64,000 bases of DNA, from NCBI GenBank assembly GCA_049999725.1, contig JBNGIS010018894.1:1-64000 (forward strand), given 5' to 3'. This DNA is from Haplomitrium mnioides (taxonomy: Eukaryota; Marchantiophyta; Haplomitriopsida; Calobryales). Within the stretch, counting starts at the first letter, position 1. Every line of letters begins with the position of its first letter. Position numbers and translations under genes: made by a program. Shown one piece after another: positions 45,112 through 57,900 of the stretch. Under the pieces are notes generated by a model. It saw only the letters and a program-made list of their open reading frames with translations, made no database searches and was not told where the DNA came from.

Positions 45112-48100
45112 TATTAGGCCTGAAGAGGTACATTGGAGATACACATGGAGATATCATAAAGGAGAAACAAAACAAGAAAATGGAGACAAGTGGAGTGTGA
45201 ATGGCGACAATAAGCATCAGAGGACATCATCAAAGAAAGAGGAATCAAGTTCGGAAAAACGTTTATAATATTACTTTCATCATATTTTTATATATTTTCT
45301 ACAAGTACAGGTATCACGAAGTCCCAACGACATCATTGGCTCACAAGAAAGGCAAGGTGACAAAGAAATGAGACACAAGAAAAGCTCATCTGTAAGTATA
45401 TATGTGTCTGTTACGTGCGTTTATGTATTTGTGTTTGTACGTAAAAATCGGTTTGTCAAAAGAGCGATTAGGAGAGGAGAAATATAGATATTAGTATTTT
45501 ATATTTAAATTAGTAATATAATCTAAGCTAGAAGGATGAAAATTGCCATTAAATCGATGGTTGAGATCTGCATCAACGATCAAGATTAATCGGAGGAAAA
45601 AACAAAAGGGATCTAGGGTTAAGGGAGTATAAAAGGGATTTTTTTCAAGCGCGCCGTCGTCCTTCCGCTTGTGTCTTTGGCAAATTGCATCGTCGATGAA
45701 GAGCAGATGCGTGCATGGGGAAGACCAAGAGAAATCGAGCTGCACATGAAAATTTTGGAGATGGATCTTGGTGAAGATGCTCATGAGTTGATTTTGGGCT
45801 ATCAAAGAGAAGGGAGGAATATTTTTCATAACATGGAGTAAAGACCAGTTGAGTAGTAGCATGCAAGGAAGGGGGTCTAGTTGGTCAAGCAACAAACTAT
45901 TGGTAGTCTTGAAGGATCCGATGTCCTTGGTGCCCCTGCAGATTTGACATATAGAAGCATGTGTAGCCAACCTGAGAGGAATCCTTGGTGACTAGCATGC
46001 GGATGATTGCAGATTGGAAGGGTAATTGAATTTGCAGATGGCAAGTATAACAACTTTTGATTTCTTTTCCATCGAGAACATGGATTACATCGAACCTGGA
46101 TTACAACCTTTTAGAGTTCTGCCCATGAAGGATCATGTTACTGAGATGAACCTGATTAAAGAGTAGGAGGAAAGTCAAGTGGAGATCGTCAGGGAGGATT
46201 TGTAGAAGGACTCGATCGAGGGAGGACTCGTCGCAGGGAGAGATCACAATAGTAGAATTCAGTAGAGAGATTGCCACAAAAGAATTTGCAGCAAAAGGAT
46301 TCGAGCAGGAAGAGGAGATCGTCGAGAACGAGTACTCGAGTGGAGATCATCAAGGAGCAGAATCGCAGCAGAGTAGGTTGTAGAGAAATCATCGTAGGAG
46401 AAGGATTTGACTGAGGGATGATTTGCCGCAGAAGAAATTAGCCACAGATGATTTCACAGCAGGAGGACATGGAAGGAGGATTTGTTGCAGAGGATTTTTG
46501 CCGTAGTAAGATAAGCCGAGGAGAAGTTTCTCGCATGAGAATTCACAACAGAAGGAGGAAATCACAGCAGGAGATCGAGCCAGAGGAGATCGTTGTAGGA
46601 GGATTTGTCGTATATGACTTCACCGTAAGAGGATTCAATGTAGGGAGAATTCTTAGAGCGAGTTCAGAAGGAAATCGCAAAGGGAGGCAGCATCGTAGGG
46701 TAAGGAGAAATCGATCATAGAGGGGGCAGCATGGTAGCTTGAAGGAGACAACAAATTTAGAAAGGGGAGGACCAAAAATTCCAGCGCAGGAGAGGAGATG
46801 AAAACGTGAAGAGGGAGTGAGGCGCATACCAGTTCTGTAGAGAAAATTCAGGGTGGTTCTTGAGTGGGCATATGACATCTCCACGGTGCTGGTGTTTCAA
46901 TGCGATGGACACATTACCCAAGGGCCTTGTCAAATTGATAGAAAAAATGGAACATTGAGGTTCAGTCGACGAATGAAGCGTAGTGGCAGGAAGTGAAGAC
47001 TTAGACGCGTACTCACTGGAGTAGGTCGAGCCCTGTATTGAGCTCGACATTATCATCTCTTCAAAATGGTGGAGGGAATAGGAGAAAAACATTATAGTCC
47101 TTGGAGAATGGAGGTGCTAGCTAAAATAGAACAAGAGTGGAGTGACGAGAATAGGCAAGTGAAGAGCTTGGAAAACTGCAATATTGAAGAGAGAACCGAG
47201 GTGCCTTTGCATACACCAAAATAGAAAGGATTCGTTGTTGTGCCTCCTTTCGACATCATTGTGGGATCGCATATGTTGAGTTAGCCACTCCAAAATTGGG
47301 AAGGAGTGTGTAGCAAAGGATGCTAGCTTATGAGAAGGGGTTCGTGTGTAGGAAGGTGAACTGTAGAAAATAAGCTCTATGGAAAATACAATTTCAAATT
47401 GGTCTAAGAACCTACTTGATGGAGGATGTGAACTGGATGGAGACAACCTCTCGATGTATGAACAGATGATCGTTGGACTCATTAGGAGTGAGTGGGAGTG
47501 ACAGGTAGGATCTTATAGAAAGCAAAAGGATAGTAGGAAGAAGTAGGAGTACTTAATGGAGAATGCATACAGTAGAAGTAGGAAGGGAAGTTCTTATAAC
47601 AAGCGTCAGCTTAAGTTAGTGGATTTGGAGATTGGTACAAAGGAAGGAAGGAAGTGGACTAGTGTATATGATGATTTTTATGAAGTTTGAAGGGTTGCAA
47701 GAGAGACAACAGAATGACTTTGGAAGTGATATGAATTTCTATGAGGAGTGTGAGGGTTGATGATGAGGTATATAGGAAGAACAAGGCACTTGGAAGCTGA
47801 TGGAGTGGTTGACATGAGGTTGAAGTTGGGAAAATTGATAAAAATTGAGTGAAGTAAAAAACTGGTGAATAGGTCAGAATTGGAAGGGGATAATTTTAAT
47901 GGGTCTGAATGATCACTGTGGGCAATCTAGAGTACCTCTGAGGCATAATGGCAGTTCAGTGGCAGGTTCTTTGGACAACAAGTTGGATGAGGCCATATTA
48001 GCTGAGGTATTACATACGTTGAGAGAAACTTCTGTTCTGTGTTCGTAGTGTGGAAGTCTTGTTCGTATATATTGAATTCATATCTTTTCATATGAAGTGT

Positions 48101-48864
48101 TTGGAATCATGAGTCTTATGTGATGTGTGTGGTCTGAGAGTGTGTGAGTGTTTTCGTGTTATATGTTGAAGTATAAAGCGGAGAGTCATCGTACCATAGC
48201 CGATAGTCATATGTTTAATCTGGGGAACAAGTTATGTACATTTCATATATTGAGACCTAATACATAAAGTATTTATTGCAGCATTTGATGTTCTGTGCTT
48301 TGTTAAATTCCGTTGAAGATGAATGTTGGAGTTTACATATTTCCAAGTTTATTTAGTATTCCAAGCAAGCATAGCTAGTTTCATTATTCCTTGCAATTGT
48401 AGTCTAGATGTATTGTTCCACGCAAGCATAATTAGATATACTGTTCCATTGAATGTCGAAGAATGATGAGTTGAGGAGTTGAATTTTGTTGTCGTTTAAG
48501 TTTGCATTTGAAAGTCCATGTTGCATTATTGTGTTTGAGTTTATTGATTGAGTTAATGGTTGAGTGTACGCATTTTCATTCTGTCTTTTTCAAACACAAG
48601 TAATTAAGACATTCTATCAAGTTCTCTCTTTATGCTTTCCCTATCCCTTTCTTTTCCTTTGTGGTTGCAGGTTCTACCCATAGCCTTTACCCATCATCTA
48701 GCCCCATAGCCCTATACTACATATCTCTCTAGTCCAACTTTCCTTCTTCCCAATTCTTCCATTCCCCTCTCATCTAATTCTTCTTCCCTCTCCTATCTCT
48801 TCTTCCCCTCTCACAGATAAGGCTCTGCTCCTTCACAGGGCCTTATCTCTCTACTCGTCCAAAC
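45112..48864. mobile_element. 3.75-kb insertion in G2, possibly a solo LTR
   Basis: The sequence AGCCTC is present on both sides (45106-45111 and 48865-48870). Removing the insert restores the G2 RT frame, so AGCCTC is a 5-6-bp target duplication. The insert has no recognisable protein. It is purine-rich with GGAGGATTTGTCGTAG-like words and has a TATAAAAG at 45628-45635. A hairpin of GATAAGGCTCTG with its complement lies at 48816-48847. A duplication of this size fits an LTR element reduced to one LTR, but the ends are not TG...CA. Confidence 0.65.
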
Positions 48865-48870
48865 AGCCTC

Positions 48871-50200
48871 ACATCTTGCTCATGGTCACATGCCTTCCCG
48901 TACACTACAAAATTGTGAATGAAAATCTCCAAGAACTTCTTCAAGTAACCATGGAAGATATTCATCATCATCCTTTGGAATATGCCAGGTGCATTACAGA
49001 GCCCGAAGGGCATCCTTCGAAAGGCGAACACTCCCCACTTAGTGGTAAAGGCCGTTTTCAGCTGATCCTCCTCTCGAATTCAGATTTGGTTGTATCCTTA
49101 GTAGTTGTCCATAAAGCTATACATCTCTTGGCCAGCTACGAGGTCCAACACTCCATTGGTAAGTGGCAACGGGTAATGATCCTTCTTGGTTGCCTCATTC
49201 AGCTTTCGATCATCTTGGCAAATCCGAATCTTCTGCTTTCTGTCCAGCCCCACTTTCTTCGGCACTACTACGGGTGGTGACACCCACGCAATATTCAGAA
49301 TAGGGTAGATAAACCCAGCCTCCAACAGTTTGTCAATCTCTTCTTTTATTAGCAGAGAGAATCTAGGATTCATCCGATACTAACGTTGTCTTATTGGTAC
49401 CACTACTGGTTCCATGTCAATGCGATGCTCTCCAAATTCTCTTGGCACTCCATAAGGTTTATTTGACCAATCTCCATTTCAGCTTCCCCCTCAAAACTTT
49501 CTTCCTCCTTTTTGTCCAACTGGATCTAGTAGTGGTACTCCATCTCAGCCTCGTTTTCTGACCATTCGCTGTCATATTCCTCTTTAGATTGTGTTTCCTC
49601 CTCGTGCGTGACTGCCCCATAATGAACCACCATCCTTTTCGGCCTGAACGTCAGAGTAGAGTTTCCCCAGTTGTGCATGACTTAGGTGCCGTACAACCAC
49701 GGTCTTCCGATCAGAACTGGGTAAGGCGAAGGCCGTGTCGGCCGCATCACCATATAATTCAATCGAAATTCCACACCCCCGATGACGGTGGGTACTCGCA
49801 ATATAGCTCATAGCGGCTTCACATGCGACCCATCAACTAGTCTCATGATTCGAGTGGTGGGTTGAAATTCCTTGAATCCCATCTTATGTGCGGTCTCCTC
49901 AATCATGATATTGACTCCTGCTCCTCCATCCACTGATACTAGCGAAAGTGTACAACCCGCGATCTGAATATCAATTTCTATGGCACCCTTGTCCTCATAG
50001 ACTAGACTCAGATCGGTTGTGGTGCCCACCCGAGGTAGGCGCCTCCGCCTCTTTGGTCCTATCAATAGTTCCCTCAAATGTCTTCTATATAGTGGACTGT
50101 CCTTGATTAGTTGTCCCACCGTTGCCGTGACTGAGCAATCTCGGACATCCGCTTGAATGATGTAAGGAGCAAGCCTCACCACTTCGGTCAGAACCACCAC
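48871..50200 (-). pseudogene. pol: G2 protease and reverse transcriptase
   Basis: The protease at 50200-49808 has SVDGGAGVNIMIEE (DGG active site, as in G1). RT starts at 49373 (NPRFSLLIKEEIDKLL, WVSPPVVVPKKVGLD, KLNEATKKDHYPLPL). It breaks near 49100 and resumes at 49031 (FRRMPFGLCNAPGIFQR) with FIHNFVVYG, where both catalytic Asp are replaced. The insertion follows immediately. Confidence 0.8.
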
Positions 50201-50400
50201 CGCTTCCTTGCCCTTTTGAGGTTCTTTTGAGGCCTGTTGCCTCTAAACTTCCTTCAAAGTTTCCTACGCCGCATTCCTCTCCTTTGCCACGTCCATAGCC
50301 TCCACTCGTCTTCTTACCTCCTCTTGTTGCCTTGGGTGGAACCATTTGGGGTTGTCCCTTTGGTAATCTAAATTGCTATCTGATGGCGACTCGGGATCCC

Positions 50401-51944
50401 TCACCTTTCAAGCTTCACGCCCCTTCCTATGCTTTCTTTTTTCTGATTTCGAGCTTTCGTGCATGTCATCACCCGATAGTAGTCCTTGGCTGAAGGTGGG
50501 TTCCAACTTGACAACTCAGCTTCCTCCTCCTTTGGTTCACCCTTTACTTCTGGCTCCCAGTCCAACGTTATTATATTCACCGTCAGTGGAGGTGGTGGAG
50601 GATTTTCCCTTGTATTTGGGCCCAACTCTGGTCTCATGTTGAGCGGGCAATTCATCACCACATGCCCCTCCGATTTGCATTGGAAATAGAGTGCATATGG
50701 TGCTCCATTGTTTTGCTTCCACGGCTCTGGGCGATTCAGGGATATGTGACCCGGTCGACCACAATTCCAGCAGATCATGATGGTCATTCGGGGAGGTCTA
50801 CCAACCACCCAACCACTGGATTGCCTAACTCCTGCTCTTGCTTGTCTGCTCAGAATCGTGCAAGGTCCACAGCTGACCTGGTATAGTGTCTCTGGATGTC
50901 CTTCGGCCACATTCTCGACTTCCTCTTCCATGTACTTGGGGGGTTCTTCTTTGACGTAGTTGATGGCCTGAGCCTCCACGGGGCACTCATGAGGAGAGTG
51001 GCCATGCTGTTTGCACTTCACACACCAGACCCCTACTCGTCTGCTCGGCTTGCTCTCCAACTTTATTCCTGTGAGGAGTATATTCATAACTTCCATCTTT
51101 ACACACAACTCCTCTACCTTTGCATTCAATTTCCTACCTTCTCTCATGGGGAGTTCCTGTTCGGAGACTCTCTTCGACGGCTTTTTCTTTGCCCTCTTGA
51201 TGGTGAGTGTGCTGATCCTTCCGATCTCTGGCACCCTTTCTCTTATGTTCTCTCTGTTTCTTCTTCCCTTTGGCCAACCTACCCTCATTGGAATTGCTGG
51301 TGTCTGATTCCTCATCACTTTTCGAGGTGGAGGCTAAACTCTCTTTTGACTCCTCTGCACTGCTTGTCTCACCCGAGGAGTCCTCTGATTCATACTTAGC
51401 ACGTGTCTTCCTTCTCGAGCTCATGGCAGAGGCTCTCACGTGGGACTAAGCCGCACTTACCATCGCTTCTAGGGTTTGGGGGTCGGTCTATCGTACCCAC
51501 GTCCCTATCCGCCAGAAACCATGAGGTCAGCATTCCATCGATGGTCGGGGGGTTCAGCTTTCGTGCTACTTTCTTGAATTTCTGGAGGAATTTCCTCACT
51601 GATTCTTTTCTCTACATCTGTAGCTGCCCTATCTTAATTAAGACATTAGTTTCCTCTCCAATCTATTGGAACTCGACCACAAACGAGGTCTTAAAAGCCT
51701 CCCAATCCCTCTTGGTATGATTCAGCAAATCCTTATACCACGGCTGTACCTCTCCCTTTAGCACGACTGGCAGAATGCCTAAGACCATGTGACTTTTTCC
51801 ATTTGCCTCCGCTGCATTCTCTAGATCATCTAGCCATGCATTAGGATCATCCTTTGGTCGCTCTTTGTACGGCTTGTACTTGAATCTTCCCCGTAGTCTT
51901 GGGGGTGTTACATGATTAGCCATTATAGCAACAGGCAAGGACAA
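50401..51944 (-). pseudogene. gag: G2 gag with zinc knuckles
   Basis: Capsid: NAWLDDLENAAEANGKS, LKGEVQPWYKDLLNHTKRDW, FKTSFVVEFQ. Further on come a Ser/Glu-rich segment (SEDSSGETSSAEESK) and Lys/Arg-rich stretches. The knuckles are WCVKCKQHGHSPHEC and CWNCGRPGHISLN, plus FQCKSEGHVVMNC. Frameshifts occur near 51660, 51420 and 51300. It is clearly related to G1 gag and better preserved in its knuckles. Confidence 0.85.
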
Positions 51945-54900
51945 CTGTATCCATAGGTCAATGTCCTTCTCTACGCTTGTCTCACTCCCTTCACTTCTCG
52001 CCTTAACTCCAAATTCAGCGCCCGTAATTTATGGGAACCTTCTGGCGCCAAAACCCTAATGGCACTTCAGAGCTTCTAGTTTCTTGTGCAATTAACTCCA
52101 TGTCGTACCAACTATCAACCCTAGCGCCGCCACCCTCTGGCACCACTCATCCCAAGAAACTAAATTGGCTCCGAGTTGATCTCAGGTTCTCACGAACCTT
52201 GGCCCTCCTTCTAGGCCAAAAAACTATGTCGCACCCTTCTCCTTGACCTTAGCTCAAGAAGAGCTTATTTCAATAGAAGGGAAGTAGCACAATTCAACAA
52301 GGCCTTTTATGATACGGCCCTGGACCCCAATTTATCCCTTTCATGCACTAACAATCGTGAGTTGCTCAGTGTTGCAATCCCACAACACCCACATCAAGAA
52401 CCCTAGCTCACTCTTTCTCCTTGCGCACAACCCCAAGCCCAAATCGGACCCACTCAGATCTTGTCTTTCTGGTGGTCACTTATGCCTGCTCGAAAACCGT
52501 TTGCAATCTTTCATATCTACACCATTTTAAAGGGAGAAAGGTATGTACAAGACTATGCCTACGAACTTAATGCAACTTCTGCACAGAAATTACATAGGGG
52601 CCAGCTACTCTAGCACCCTCACTATACTCTCAACGCACCCTCTATCTACCCTACTATGCCTCTATGACTTATTCACAACTATACGACAAAGCATATAAAC
52701 AAATCAAGACTATGTACTTGACAGGAGCGCAAAGCGCCATCGACCAGCAACTCCAGACACCACCTGAGTCTCCCTGCGATGCTTCACACTTTGGCTCGCT
52801 CACTCACGCACACATCACCGCTAGTTTACACCCTTCGTCGTAGAGTGGCTTGGATTCACTTCCGCAAGCTTGGAAGAGGTTTGATTAACTTCCACCCTTG
52901 GAAGACAGTCCTCTTGACTGCTAGACACACTCCACTCAAAGCCTCGATCGGATCTTCTCCGCAGTGCATGGGCACTAACGCAGCCACTCTTTGCCTTTGG
53001 TCTCCCTTTGAAATATGAACCAGCAACACCCTTATGATGTTACTAGAGCATAATCCCTTGCGCAATCATGACTCACGAGTGCAGGCCGAACGCACTTGCT
53101 TCTTTTTCAAGTATCGGTTCACCTCTGAACGTTGGTCCACCTTCCAGAATGAGTTCACCTGGATCGCTCAAGCCTCTAGAGCCTCCCGCTTAGCGATTCT
53201 CGGCGCCCCTCCACTCCTTTGGCCCCCGAACGCAAGTACACTTGCTTCAATCAAAGGATCACAGAGCACACACCCCGTCCCTCGCTATCCCCTTGCACAA
53301 GATTTTCAACGATACCTCCCGATTAACCTCTCAACCTATGGACTCACAACGACTTCAACAATACATCTACGCACACTCTTGTACACATCCACGCTTCATT
53401 AAGTACACTGACAGCTTTAAGATCAAGTTTTTAATCACAATGCTTCACCAACATCATCGACCAAGCATCAACCCACAACTTGTACACTTCCATGCCTCCT
53501 CAATCATGCAACACCTCCATTTCAGTCACCTGAAGACTATCTATACTCCAACTTGTCTGTTTCCTCCTTGCTTGCAATGAATCCTGACCTTTCATGTTTG
53601 AAAAATCCACCATCTGATGGTGGTGAGCACTCCGCTTAACTTCACAACCTGCACAAGTGCTCAGAAGACAACATGTGCCCCGATCAGATTGATGGTCAGC
53701 TCTTTGGTGAGTTGACCCGATAAGATCTGCCCGATGAGATGATCTACACACATAGACCGGTAGGTTACTCCGAAGAAAATAGATCGGCCAGCCCAATAGA
53801 ACCAATAGAACTCCGTCAAAAGAAGGATTGCGGAAGACCCGATAAGCCCGATTAGACCCCATAGGTGACGGTAGACCCCGATGATGGATGGCAGCGCCAA
53901 TGACCTTTTCCGGTGGTCAACTCCGATGATTGACTTTTTTCAATGGACTTATCTCGATATCGCTTCCGAAAGGAAGTCCGACCATTCTTCTCCGTCGGAA
54001 GAGAACCAATCTGATGTAGCCAACTCCAACGCTTTGACCACCTCTATGATGCCGACAGAGCTCCGATAGGAGAAAGACTCCTGAAGACCGAAATCTGCTC
54101 AGACCCCAATGAAGCCCACTAACACCCGATCGATCTACGTGTCCACTGAGCCCCCAGGTGTCGTTGCCGCCTTCTGATGGTCATCGCATTATTCATTCTC
54201 CCTTTGATCCTTGGATGTTGGTTGTGTTGGGAGCACCTTCCCTTTCTTCTCGCCAACAAGCCCTGCCACTATGCCGCTAGTCAAGAATAATCAATGGAGC
54301 TCATTGCCTTACCTTAAGCTTTTCTCTCTTGATGTTGAGTCATTGATGTTGTGCAATCCCCTTGATCTTTCTCGTCTAGCCTCTAAGCTTTTCAACTCCT
54401 TGATCGCTTCCTCCTCAGTCTCCTTACGCGTCTCTTCACCATAGCTCTAGAGAGTGTCCCATCCTCCCTCCGTTCTGGTCCTACCTTCCCTCTTCCGATG
54501 AACCTTCGAGCAACGATTTAACCAATCCCCTCTTCTTATCACCGATCTGGGATACCCCGATGCTTCTGAAGTATCTCTGTGCCTAGAAGCAGAGAACTGC
54601 TTCGATGATGCCTCCGATTTCTCTAATTTTTTATTAGTGCCTCAAATCACCGATTGACACTCATCGATTCCTTTTGAAACTTGAAGGCAATCAATCGCAA
54701 ATTTCTCAAATTCTTCAGTAGAATAGGAGGCATACTAAGATAGAGAGACAAACTTCCACCTCTCCCTTGAACCACGAATCTGTAGCAACATCATAAGTCG
54801 ATGATGAATTGTGTTTTGGTGCAAGCAAATGCATAAGCAACTACATCGCTTATATGCTAAGCAAACTTTGCCTCCTCTCCTCTTCTTTTCTCTTCCTGTA

Positions 54901-55369
54901 AATGACTATTAAGAGCATGCAAGAGGCATAGCTGAAGGCGCTCTTGCTAATGATACACAACCTTTCCGACGTCACCAGTATTGCCTTAATGTTCTCCAAT
55001 TTTAGGGTTTTCTTACTAATTGCGGCAGCCTTATCCTCCCTTACAGATTTATACAATTCAAAATATTTTCAACCTCTAGCAAACTCTTCTCGATCCTCCA
55101 ACAAACTCAACCTGAGAATTGAAAACAAAATCTGCTCCAACAATTACCCTCAGATCCTTGATATTGCGTGCTTTAAAGAATTTCAGCACAACTTTGCCAG
55201 CCTTCATTGTCATCAATTACTTTCTATGTCATGCTCCAACAGATGATAGAATAGCACTTTCCTATAGCTAAGAGACACCACTTTGTTGTTCACCGATGAA
55301 CGTGCTGCTCCTTGTGCTCCGACAAAGCTCTTCGAGAAGCTTCCTCAATCGCCTATCTTTTGACCTAAT
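51945..55369 (-). other. G2 leader and probable 5' LTR
   Basis: No conserved coding. 52850-53060 matches the G1 LTR. 53600-54130 is rich in CCGATGA and GATCGG words, and 54480-54800 continues in similar style. The frames here are on both strands and without known motifs. Confidence 0.45.
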
Positions 55370-56160
55370 AGTTAGTTACATAGAGAATCAAGAGGCAGTG
55401 GTTCAAGCAATGGAACAATGGCTTGAACATCTTTGACACCTTTTGGAAGGAAGAATGAAAGAAAGAGAAAATTTTTGAGAAGAAGAGAGTTATGGGCGAT
55501 TTCCATCGCCAAAAGCATATGATGGGAGGATGGTTTGTGATGTATTTGAGAGCTTCATATTTGATTGTGAGCATTATTTTGAAGCTACAAACATTATAGA
55601 AGATAGTCAACAAGTTCTATTTACAATAAGTCAATTAGAATGAGTTGCTAAGACTTGGTAGAGATAACAAGTAGAACAAGCACATCGTGGATTTGTTGCT
55701 CTTATTGTTTCTTAGTGTGAGCTCAAAGAAGTAGTGATTTCAAGATTTAGGGTTGTAAATGCTTTAAAAGTAGCAAGAGATTGATTGACCGAATTAAAGC
55801 GACTTGGTACAGTGAGAAGCTATGTTACACACTTTCAAGATACAATTATGCAAATTTTGGATATAAGAGAAGAAGAAGCACTAGATTGCTTTGTTCGAGG
55901 ATTGAAGACTTGCACAAGAATAGAAGTTACTACAAGAGAGCCTACTCAATTAGAAGAAGCAATGCGTATGGCAGAGAGGCATGACTCATTACTTACTACT
56001 ATAGAAGTTAGACCATATTCTCAACTATTCAAACAACATACTCAAAACTTTGCAAGCTCTAATGGAATTAAAATTTCGACAAGAATTCGAGGTACTTTGT
56101 TCCATCTTGATGGTATGATTGAGAAGCAATCTTGTAGAATGTTGGTGGATAACATGAGTT
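55370..56160 (+). pseudogene. gag: C2 gag
   Basis: Capsid coding: ENQEAVVQAMEQWLEHL, KAYDGRMVCDVFE, HYFEATNIIED, then an open stretch from 55785 (TELKRLGTVRSYVTHFQ, EEALDCFVRGLKTCTRIEV, EEAMRMAERHD). No zinc knuckle is visible before the protease, so that part was lost or never present. Confidence 0.7.
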
Positions 56161-57900
56161 CTTAAAATTTTATGTCACTACGTTTTGCTAAGATAATCAA
56201 AGAAAAATTTAGACCTATCAAGAGGAGTGTTGTGACTATGGCCGATGGCCAAAAGCATGACGTGTTTTGCTCTCAAAATTCATTCCTGCTAAGGATTGGA
56301 AAAGAGTACGTAGAATCTATGGAATTTGTTATTGCACATGTACAATATGACATCATTTTAGGGTTGCCTTGGCTTGAGAATCGATCGGCTCAATTTGATT
56401 GGGCAAAGCGATAGATTCAAGTCACCTTACAAGGTAAGAAATTTCTTTTGAGGTGTTTGATACCGTTGGTGAAGAAGACTAAAATAGTTCAACATGTTAA
56501 TTCAATGGAGCAAGAGTTGCCTATCTTTGCTATTTAGATCAAGCCCATCATTGACTCAATTGAGTAAGGAGGGAGGAAAAATTGCACCCACCTCAATGAT
56601 AGATGATATTTGGAAGGAGTTTGCAGATGTGTTTCCGGAGGACTTGCTAAAAGTGTTACCACATGATTGTAGAATGTCTTTTCCGATTGAGTTGATACCA
56701 AGAAATACTCCTTATAATTGACCTATATATCGGTTATCACCATAAGAATTAGAGGAGCTTCAAAAGACATTGACGGATCTTCTTGAGAAGGATTTCATTC
56801 AGCATAGTACTTTGCCTTGGGGAGCTCCGATATTCTTTGTGCCAAAGAAAGATGGTGGATTTTGTCTTTGTACAGATTATCGAGGCTTGAACAATCAAAT
56901 AGTGAAGAATGTCCATCTTCTACCTCATATTGATGATTTGTTGGATCAATTGAGTGGTGCGCGATTCTTTTCTAAGTTGGATCTTCAAAGTGGTTATTAG
57001 CGAATTCCTATCAAACCAAGTGATGTGTCAAAGATGGCTTTTTGTATAGGGTATGGGTATTTTGAGTAGAAGGTTCTTACATTTGGCTTTACTAATGCTT
57101 CAACAATATTCATGGATCAAATGCATTGATTTTTTGATGGTTTATTGGATAAGTTAGTGTTGTTGTTTTTGGACGATATACTCATCTTTGGTAAAAGTGA
57201 AGTTCAACATCGTGATCTTAAGAAATCTTAAAGAAGTATTGCAAAGACTACGCAATTGGAAGTTTTATTGGAAGAAGTCCAAGTGTGAGTTTTGGACGCA
57301 AGAGGTGACTCATCTAGAATATAAAGTATCTACAGATGGCATCAAGATAGAGGAAAAGAAGAATAAAGCTTTTACAAATTGGCCAACACCAAATGATGCA
57401 AAGGATGTTCGAGCTTTTAATGGATCGGCAAGTTTTTATCAAATATTCATCCATTACTATGCTCATATTGCTACACCGCTTACGAATCTGTTAGGTAGAG
57501 AGGCAAAGTTTCAATAGATGGCCAAAGAGCAAAAGGCATTCCAACGACTCAAGAATGCATTGTCTTCTCATCCAATTCTACAACCATATGATCTAAAAGC
57601 ATGTTGTATAGTTGATTTTGATGCCTCTAATTTTGCTATTGGAGCAGTATTACAACAAGAGTTGGAGGATGGACTTCATCCGATTGCCTTCGTGTCACGT
57701 CGGTTAAATGCATTGGAGAGAAATCATTCTACAAGGGATAAAGAGCAATTGACAATGGTTTATGCTACCAAAGTTTGGAGACATTATCTTTTAGGAAAGC
57801 ATGTATTTATGTGCACCAAACACAGGCCCTTTTTGCAATCAATTCACTTGGAAAATATGACAAGTCGCCATCATTAATGGGAAGATTAGCTACAGCTCTT
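56130..57900 (+). pseudogene. pol: C2 protease, RT and RNase H
   Basis: The protease starts MLVDNMSS at 56138 (Asp kept, SG lost) and continues to [60 protein letters not shown] then a stop, GFTNASTIFMDQM, and the catalytic LLFLDDILIFG at about 57165-57190 with both Asp kept. RNase H at 57510-57880: CIVDFDASNFAIGAVLQQ, ERNHSTRDKEQLTMVYA, CTKHRPFLQSI. Stops occur at 56400, 56535, 56998 and 57516. Confidence 0.8.

Larger units (their letters stand above)
43972..55350 (-). mobile_element. Ty3/gypsy retrotransposon G2, truncated and split
   Basis: Minus-strand element of the same family as G1: gag (51944-50401), protease (50200-49584), RT (49373-48871), then after an insertion RT end, RNase H and integrase start (45105-43972). 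It stops abruptly in the integrase zinc finger (KRCDACV at 43975), where the G1 3' LTR abuts. The 5' LTR lies somewhere between about 52260 and 55350. A stretch at 52850-53060 matches the G1 LTR (minus strand of 42840-43050). The LTR limits are not resolved. Confidence 0.75.

Noticed and set aside
50896-51399. 167-codon plus-strand frame
   Set aside because: It is the antisense shadow of the G2 gag on the minus strand, which has zinc knuckles and capsid motifs.
53034-53580. Plus-strand frames of 112-122 codons
   Set aside because: They lie in LTR or leader DNA of G2 with no motif, and one part matches the antisense of the G1 LTR.
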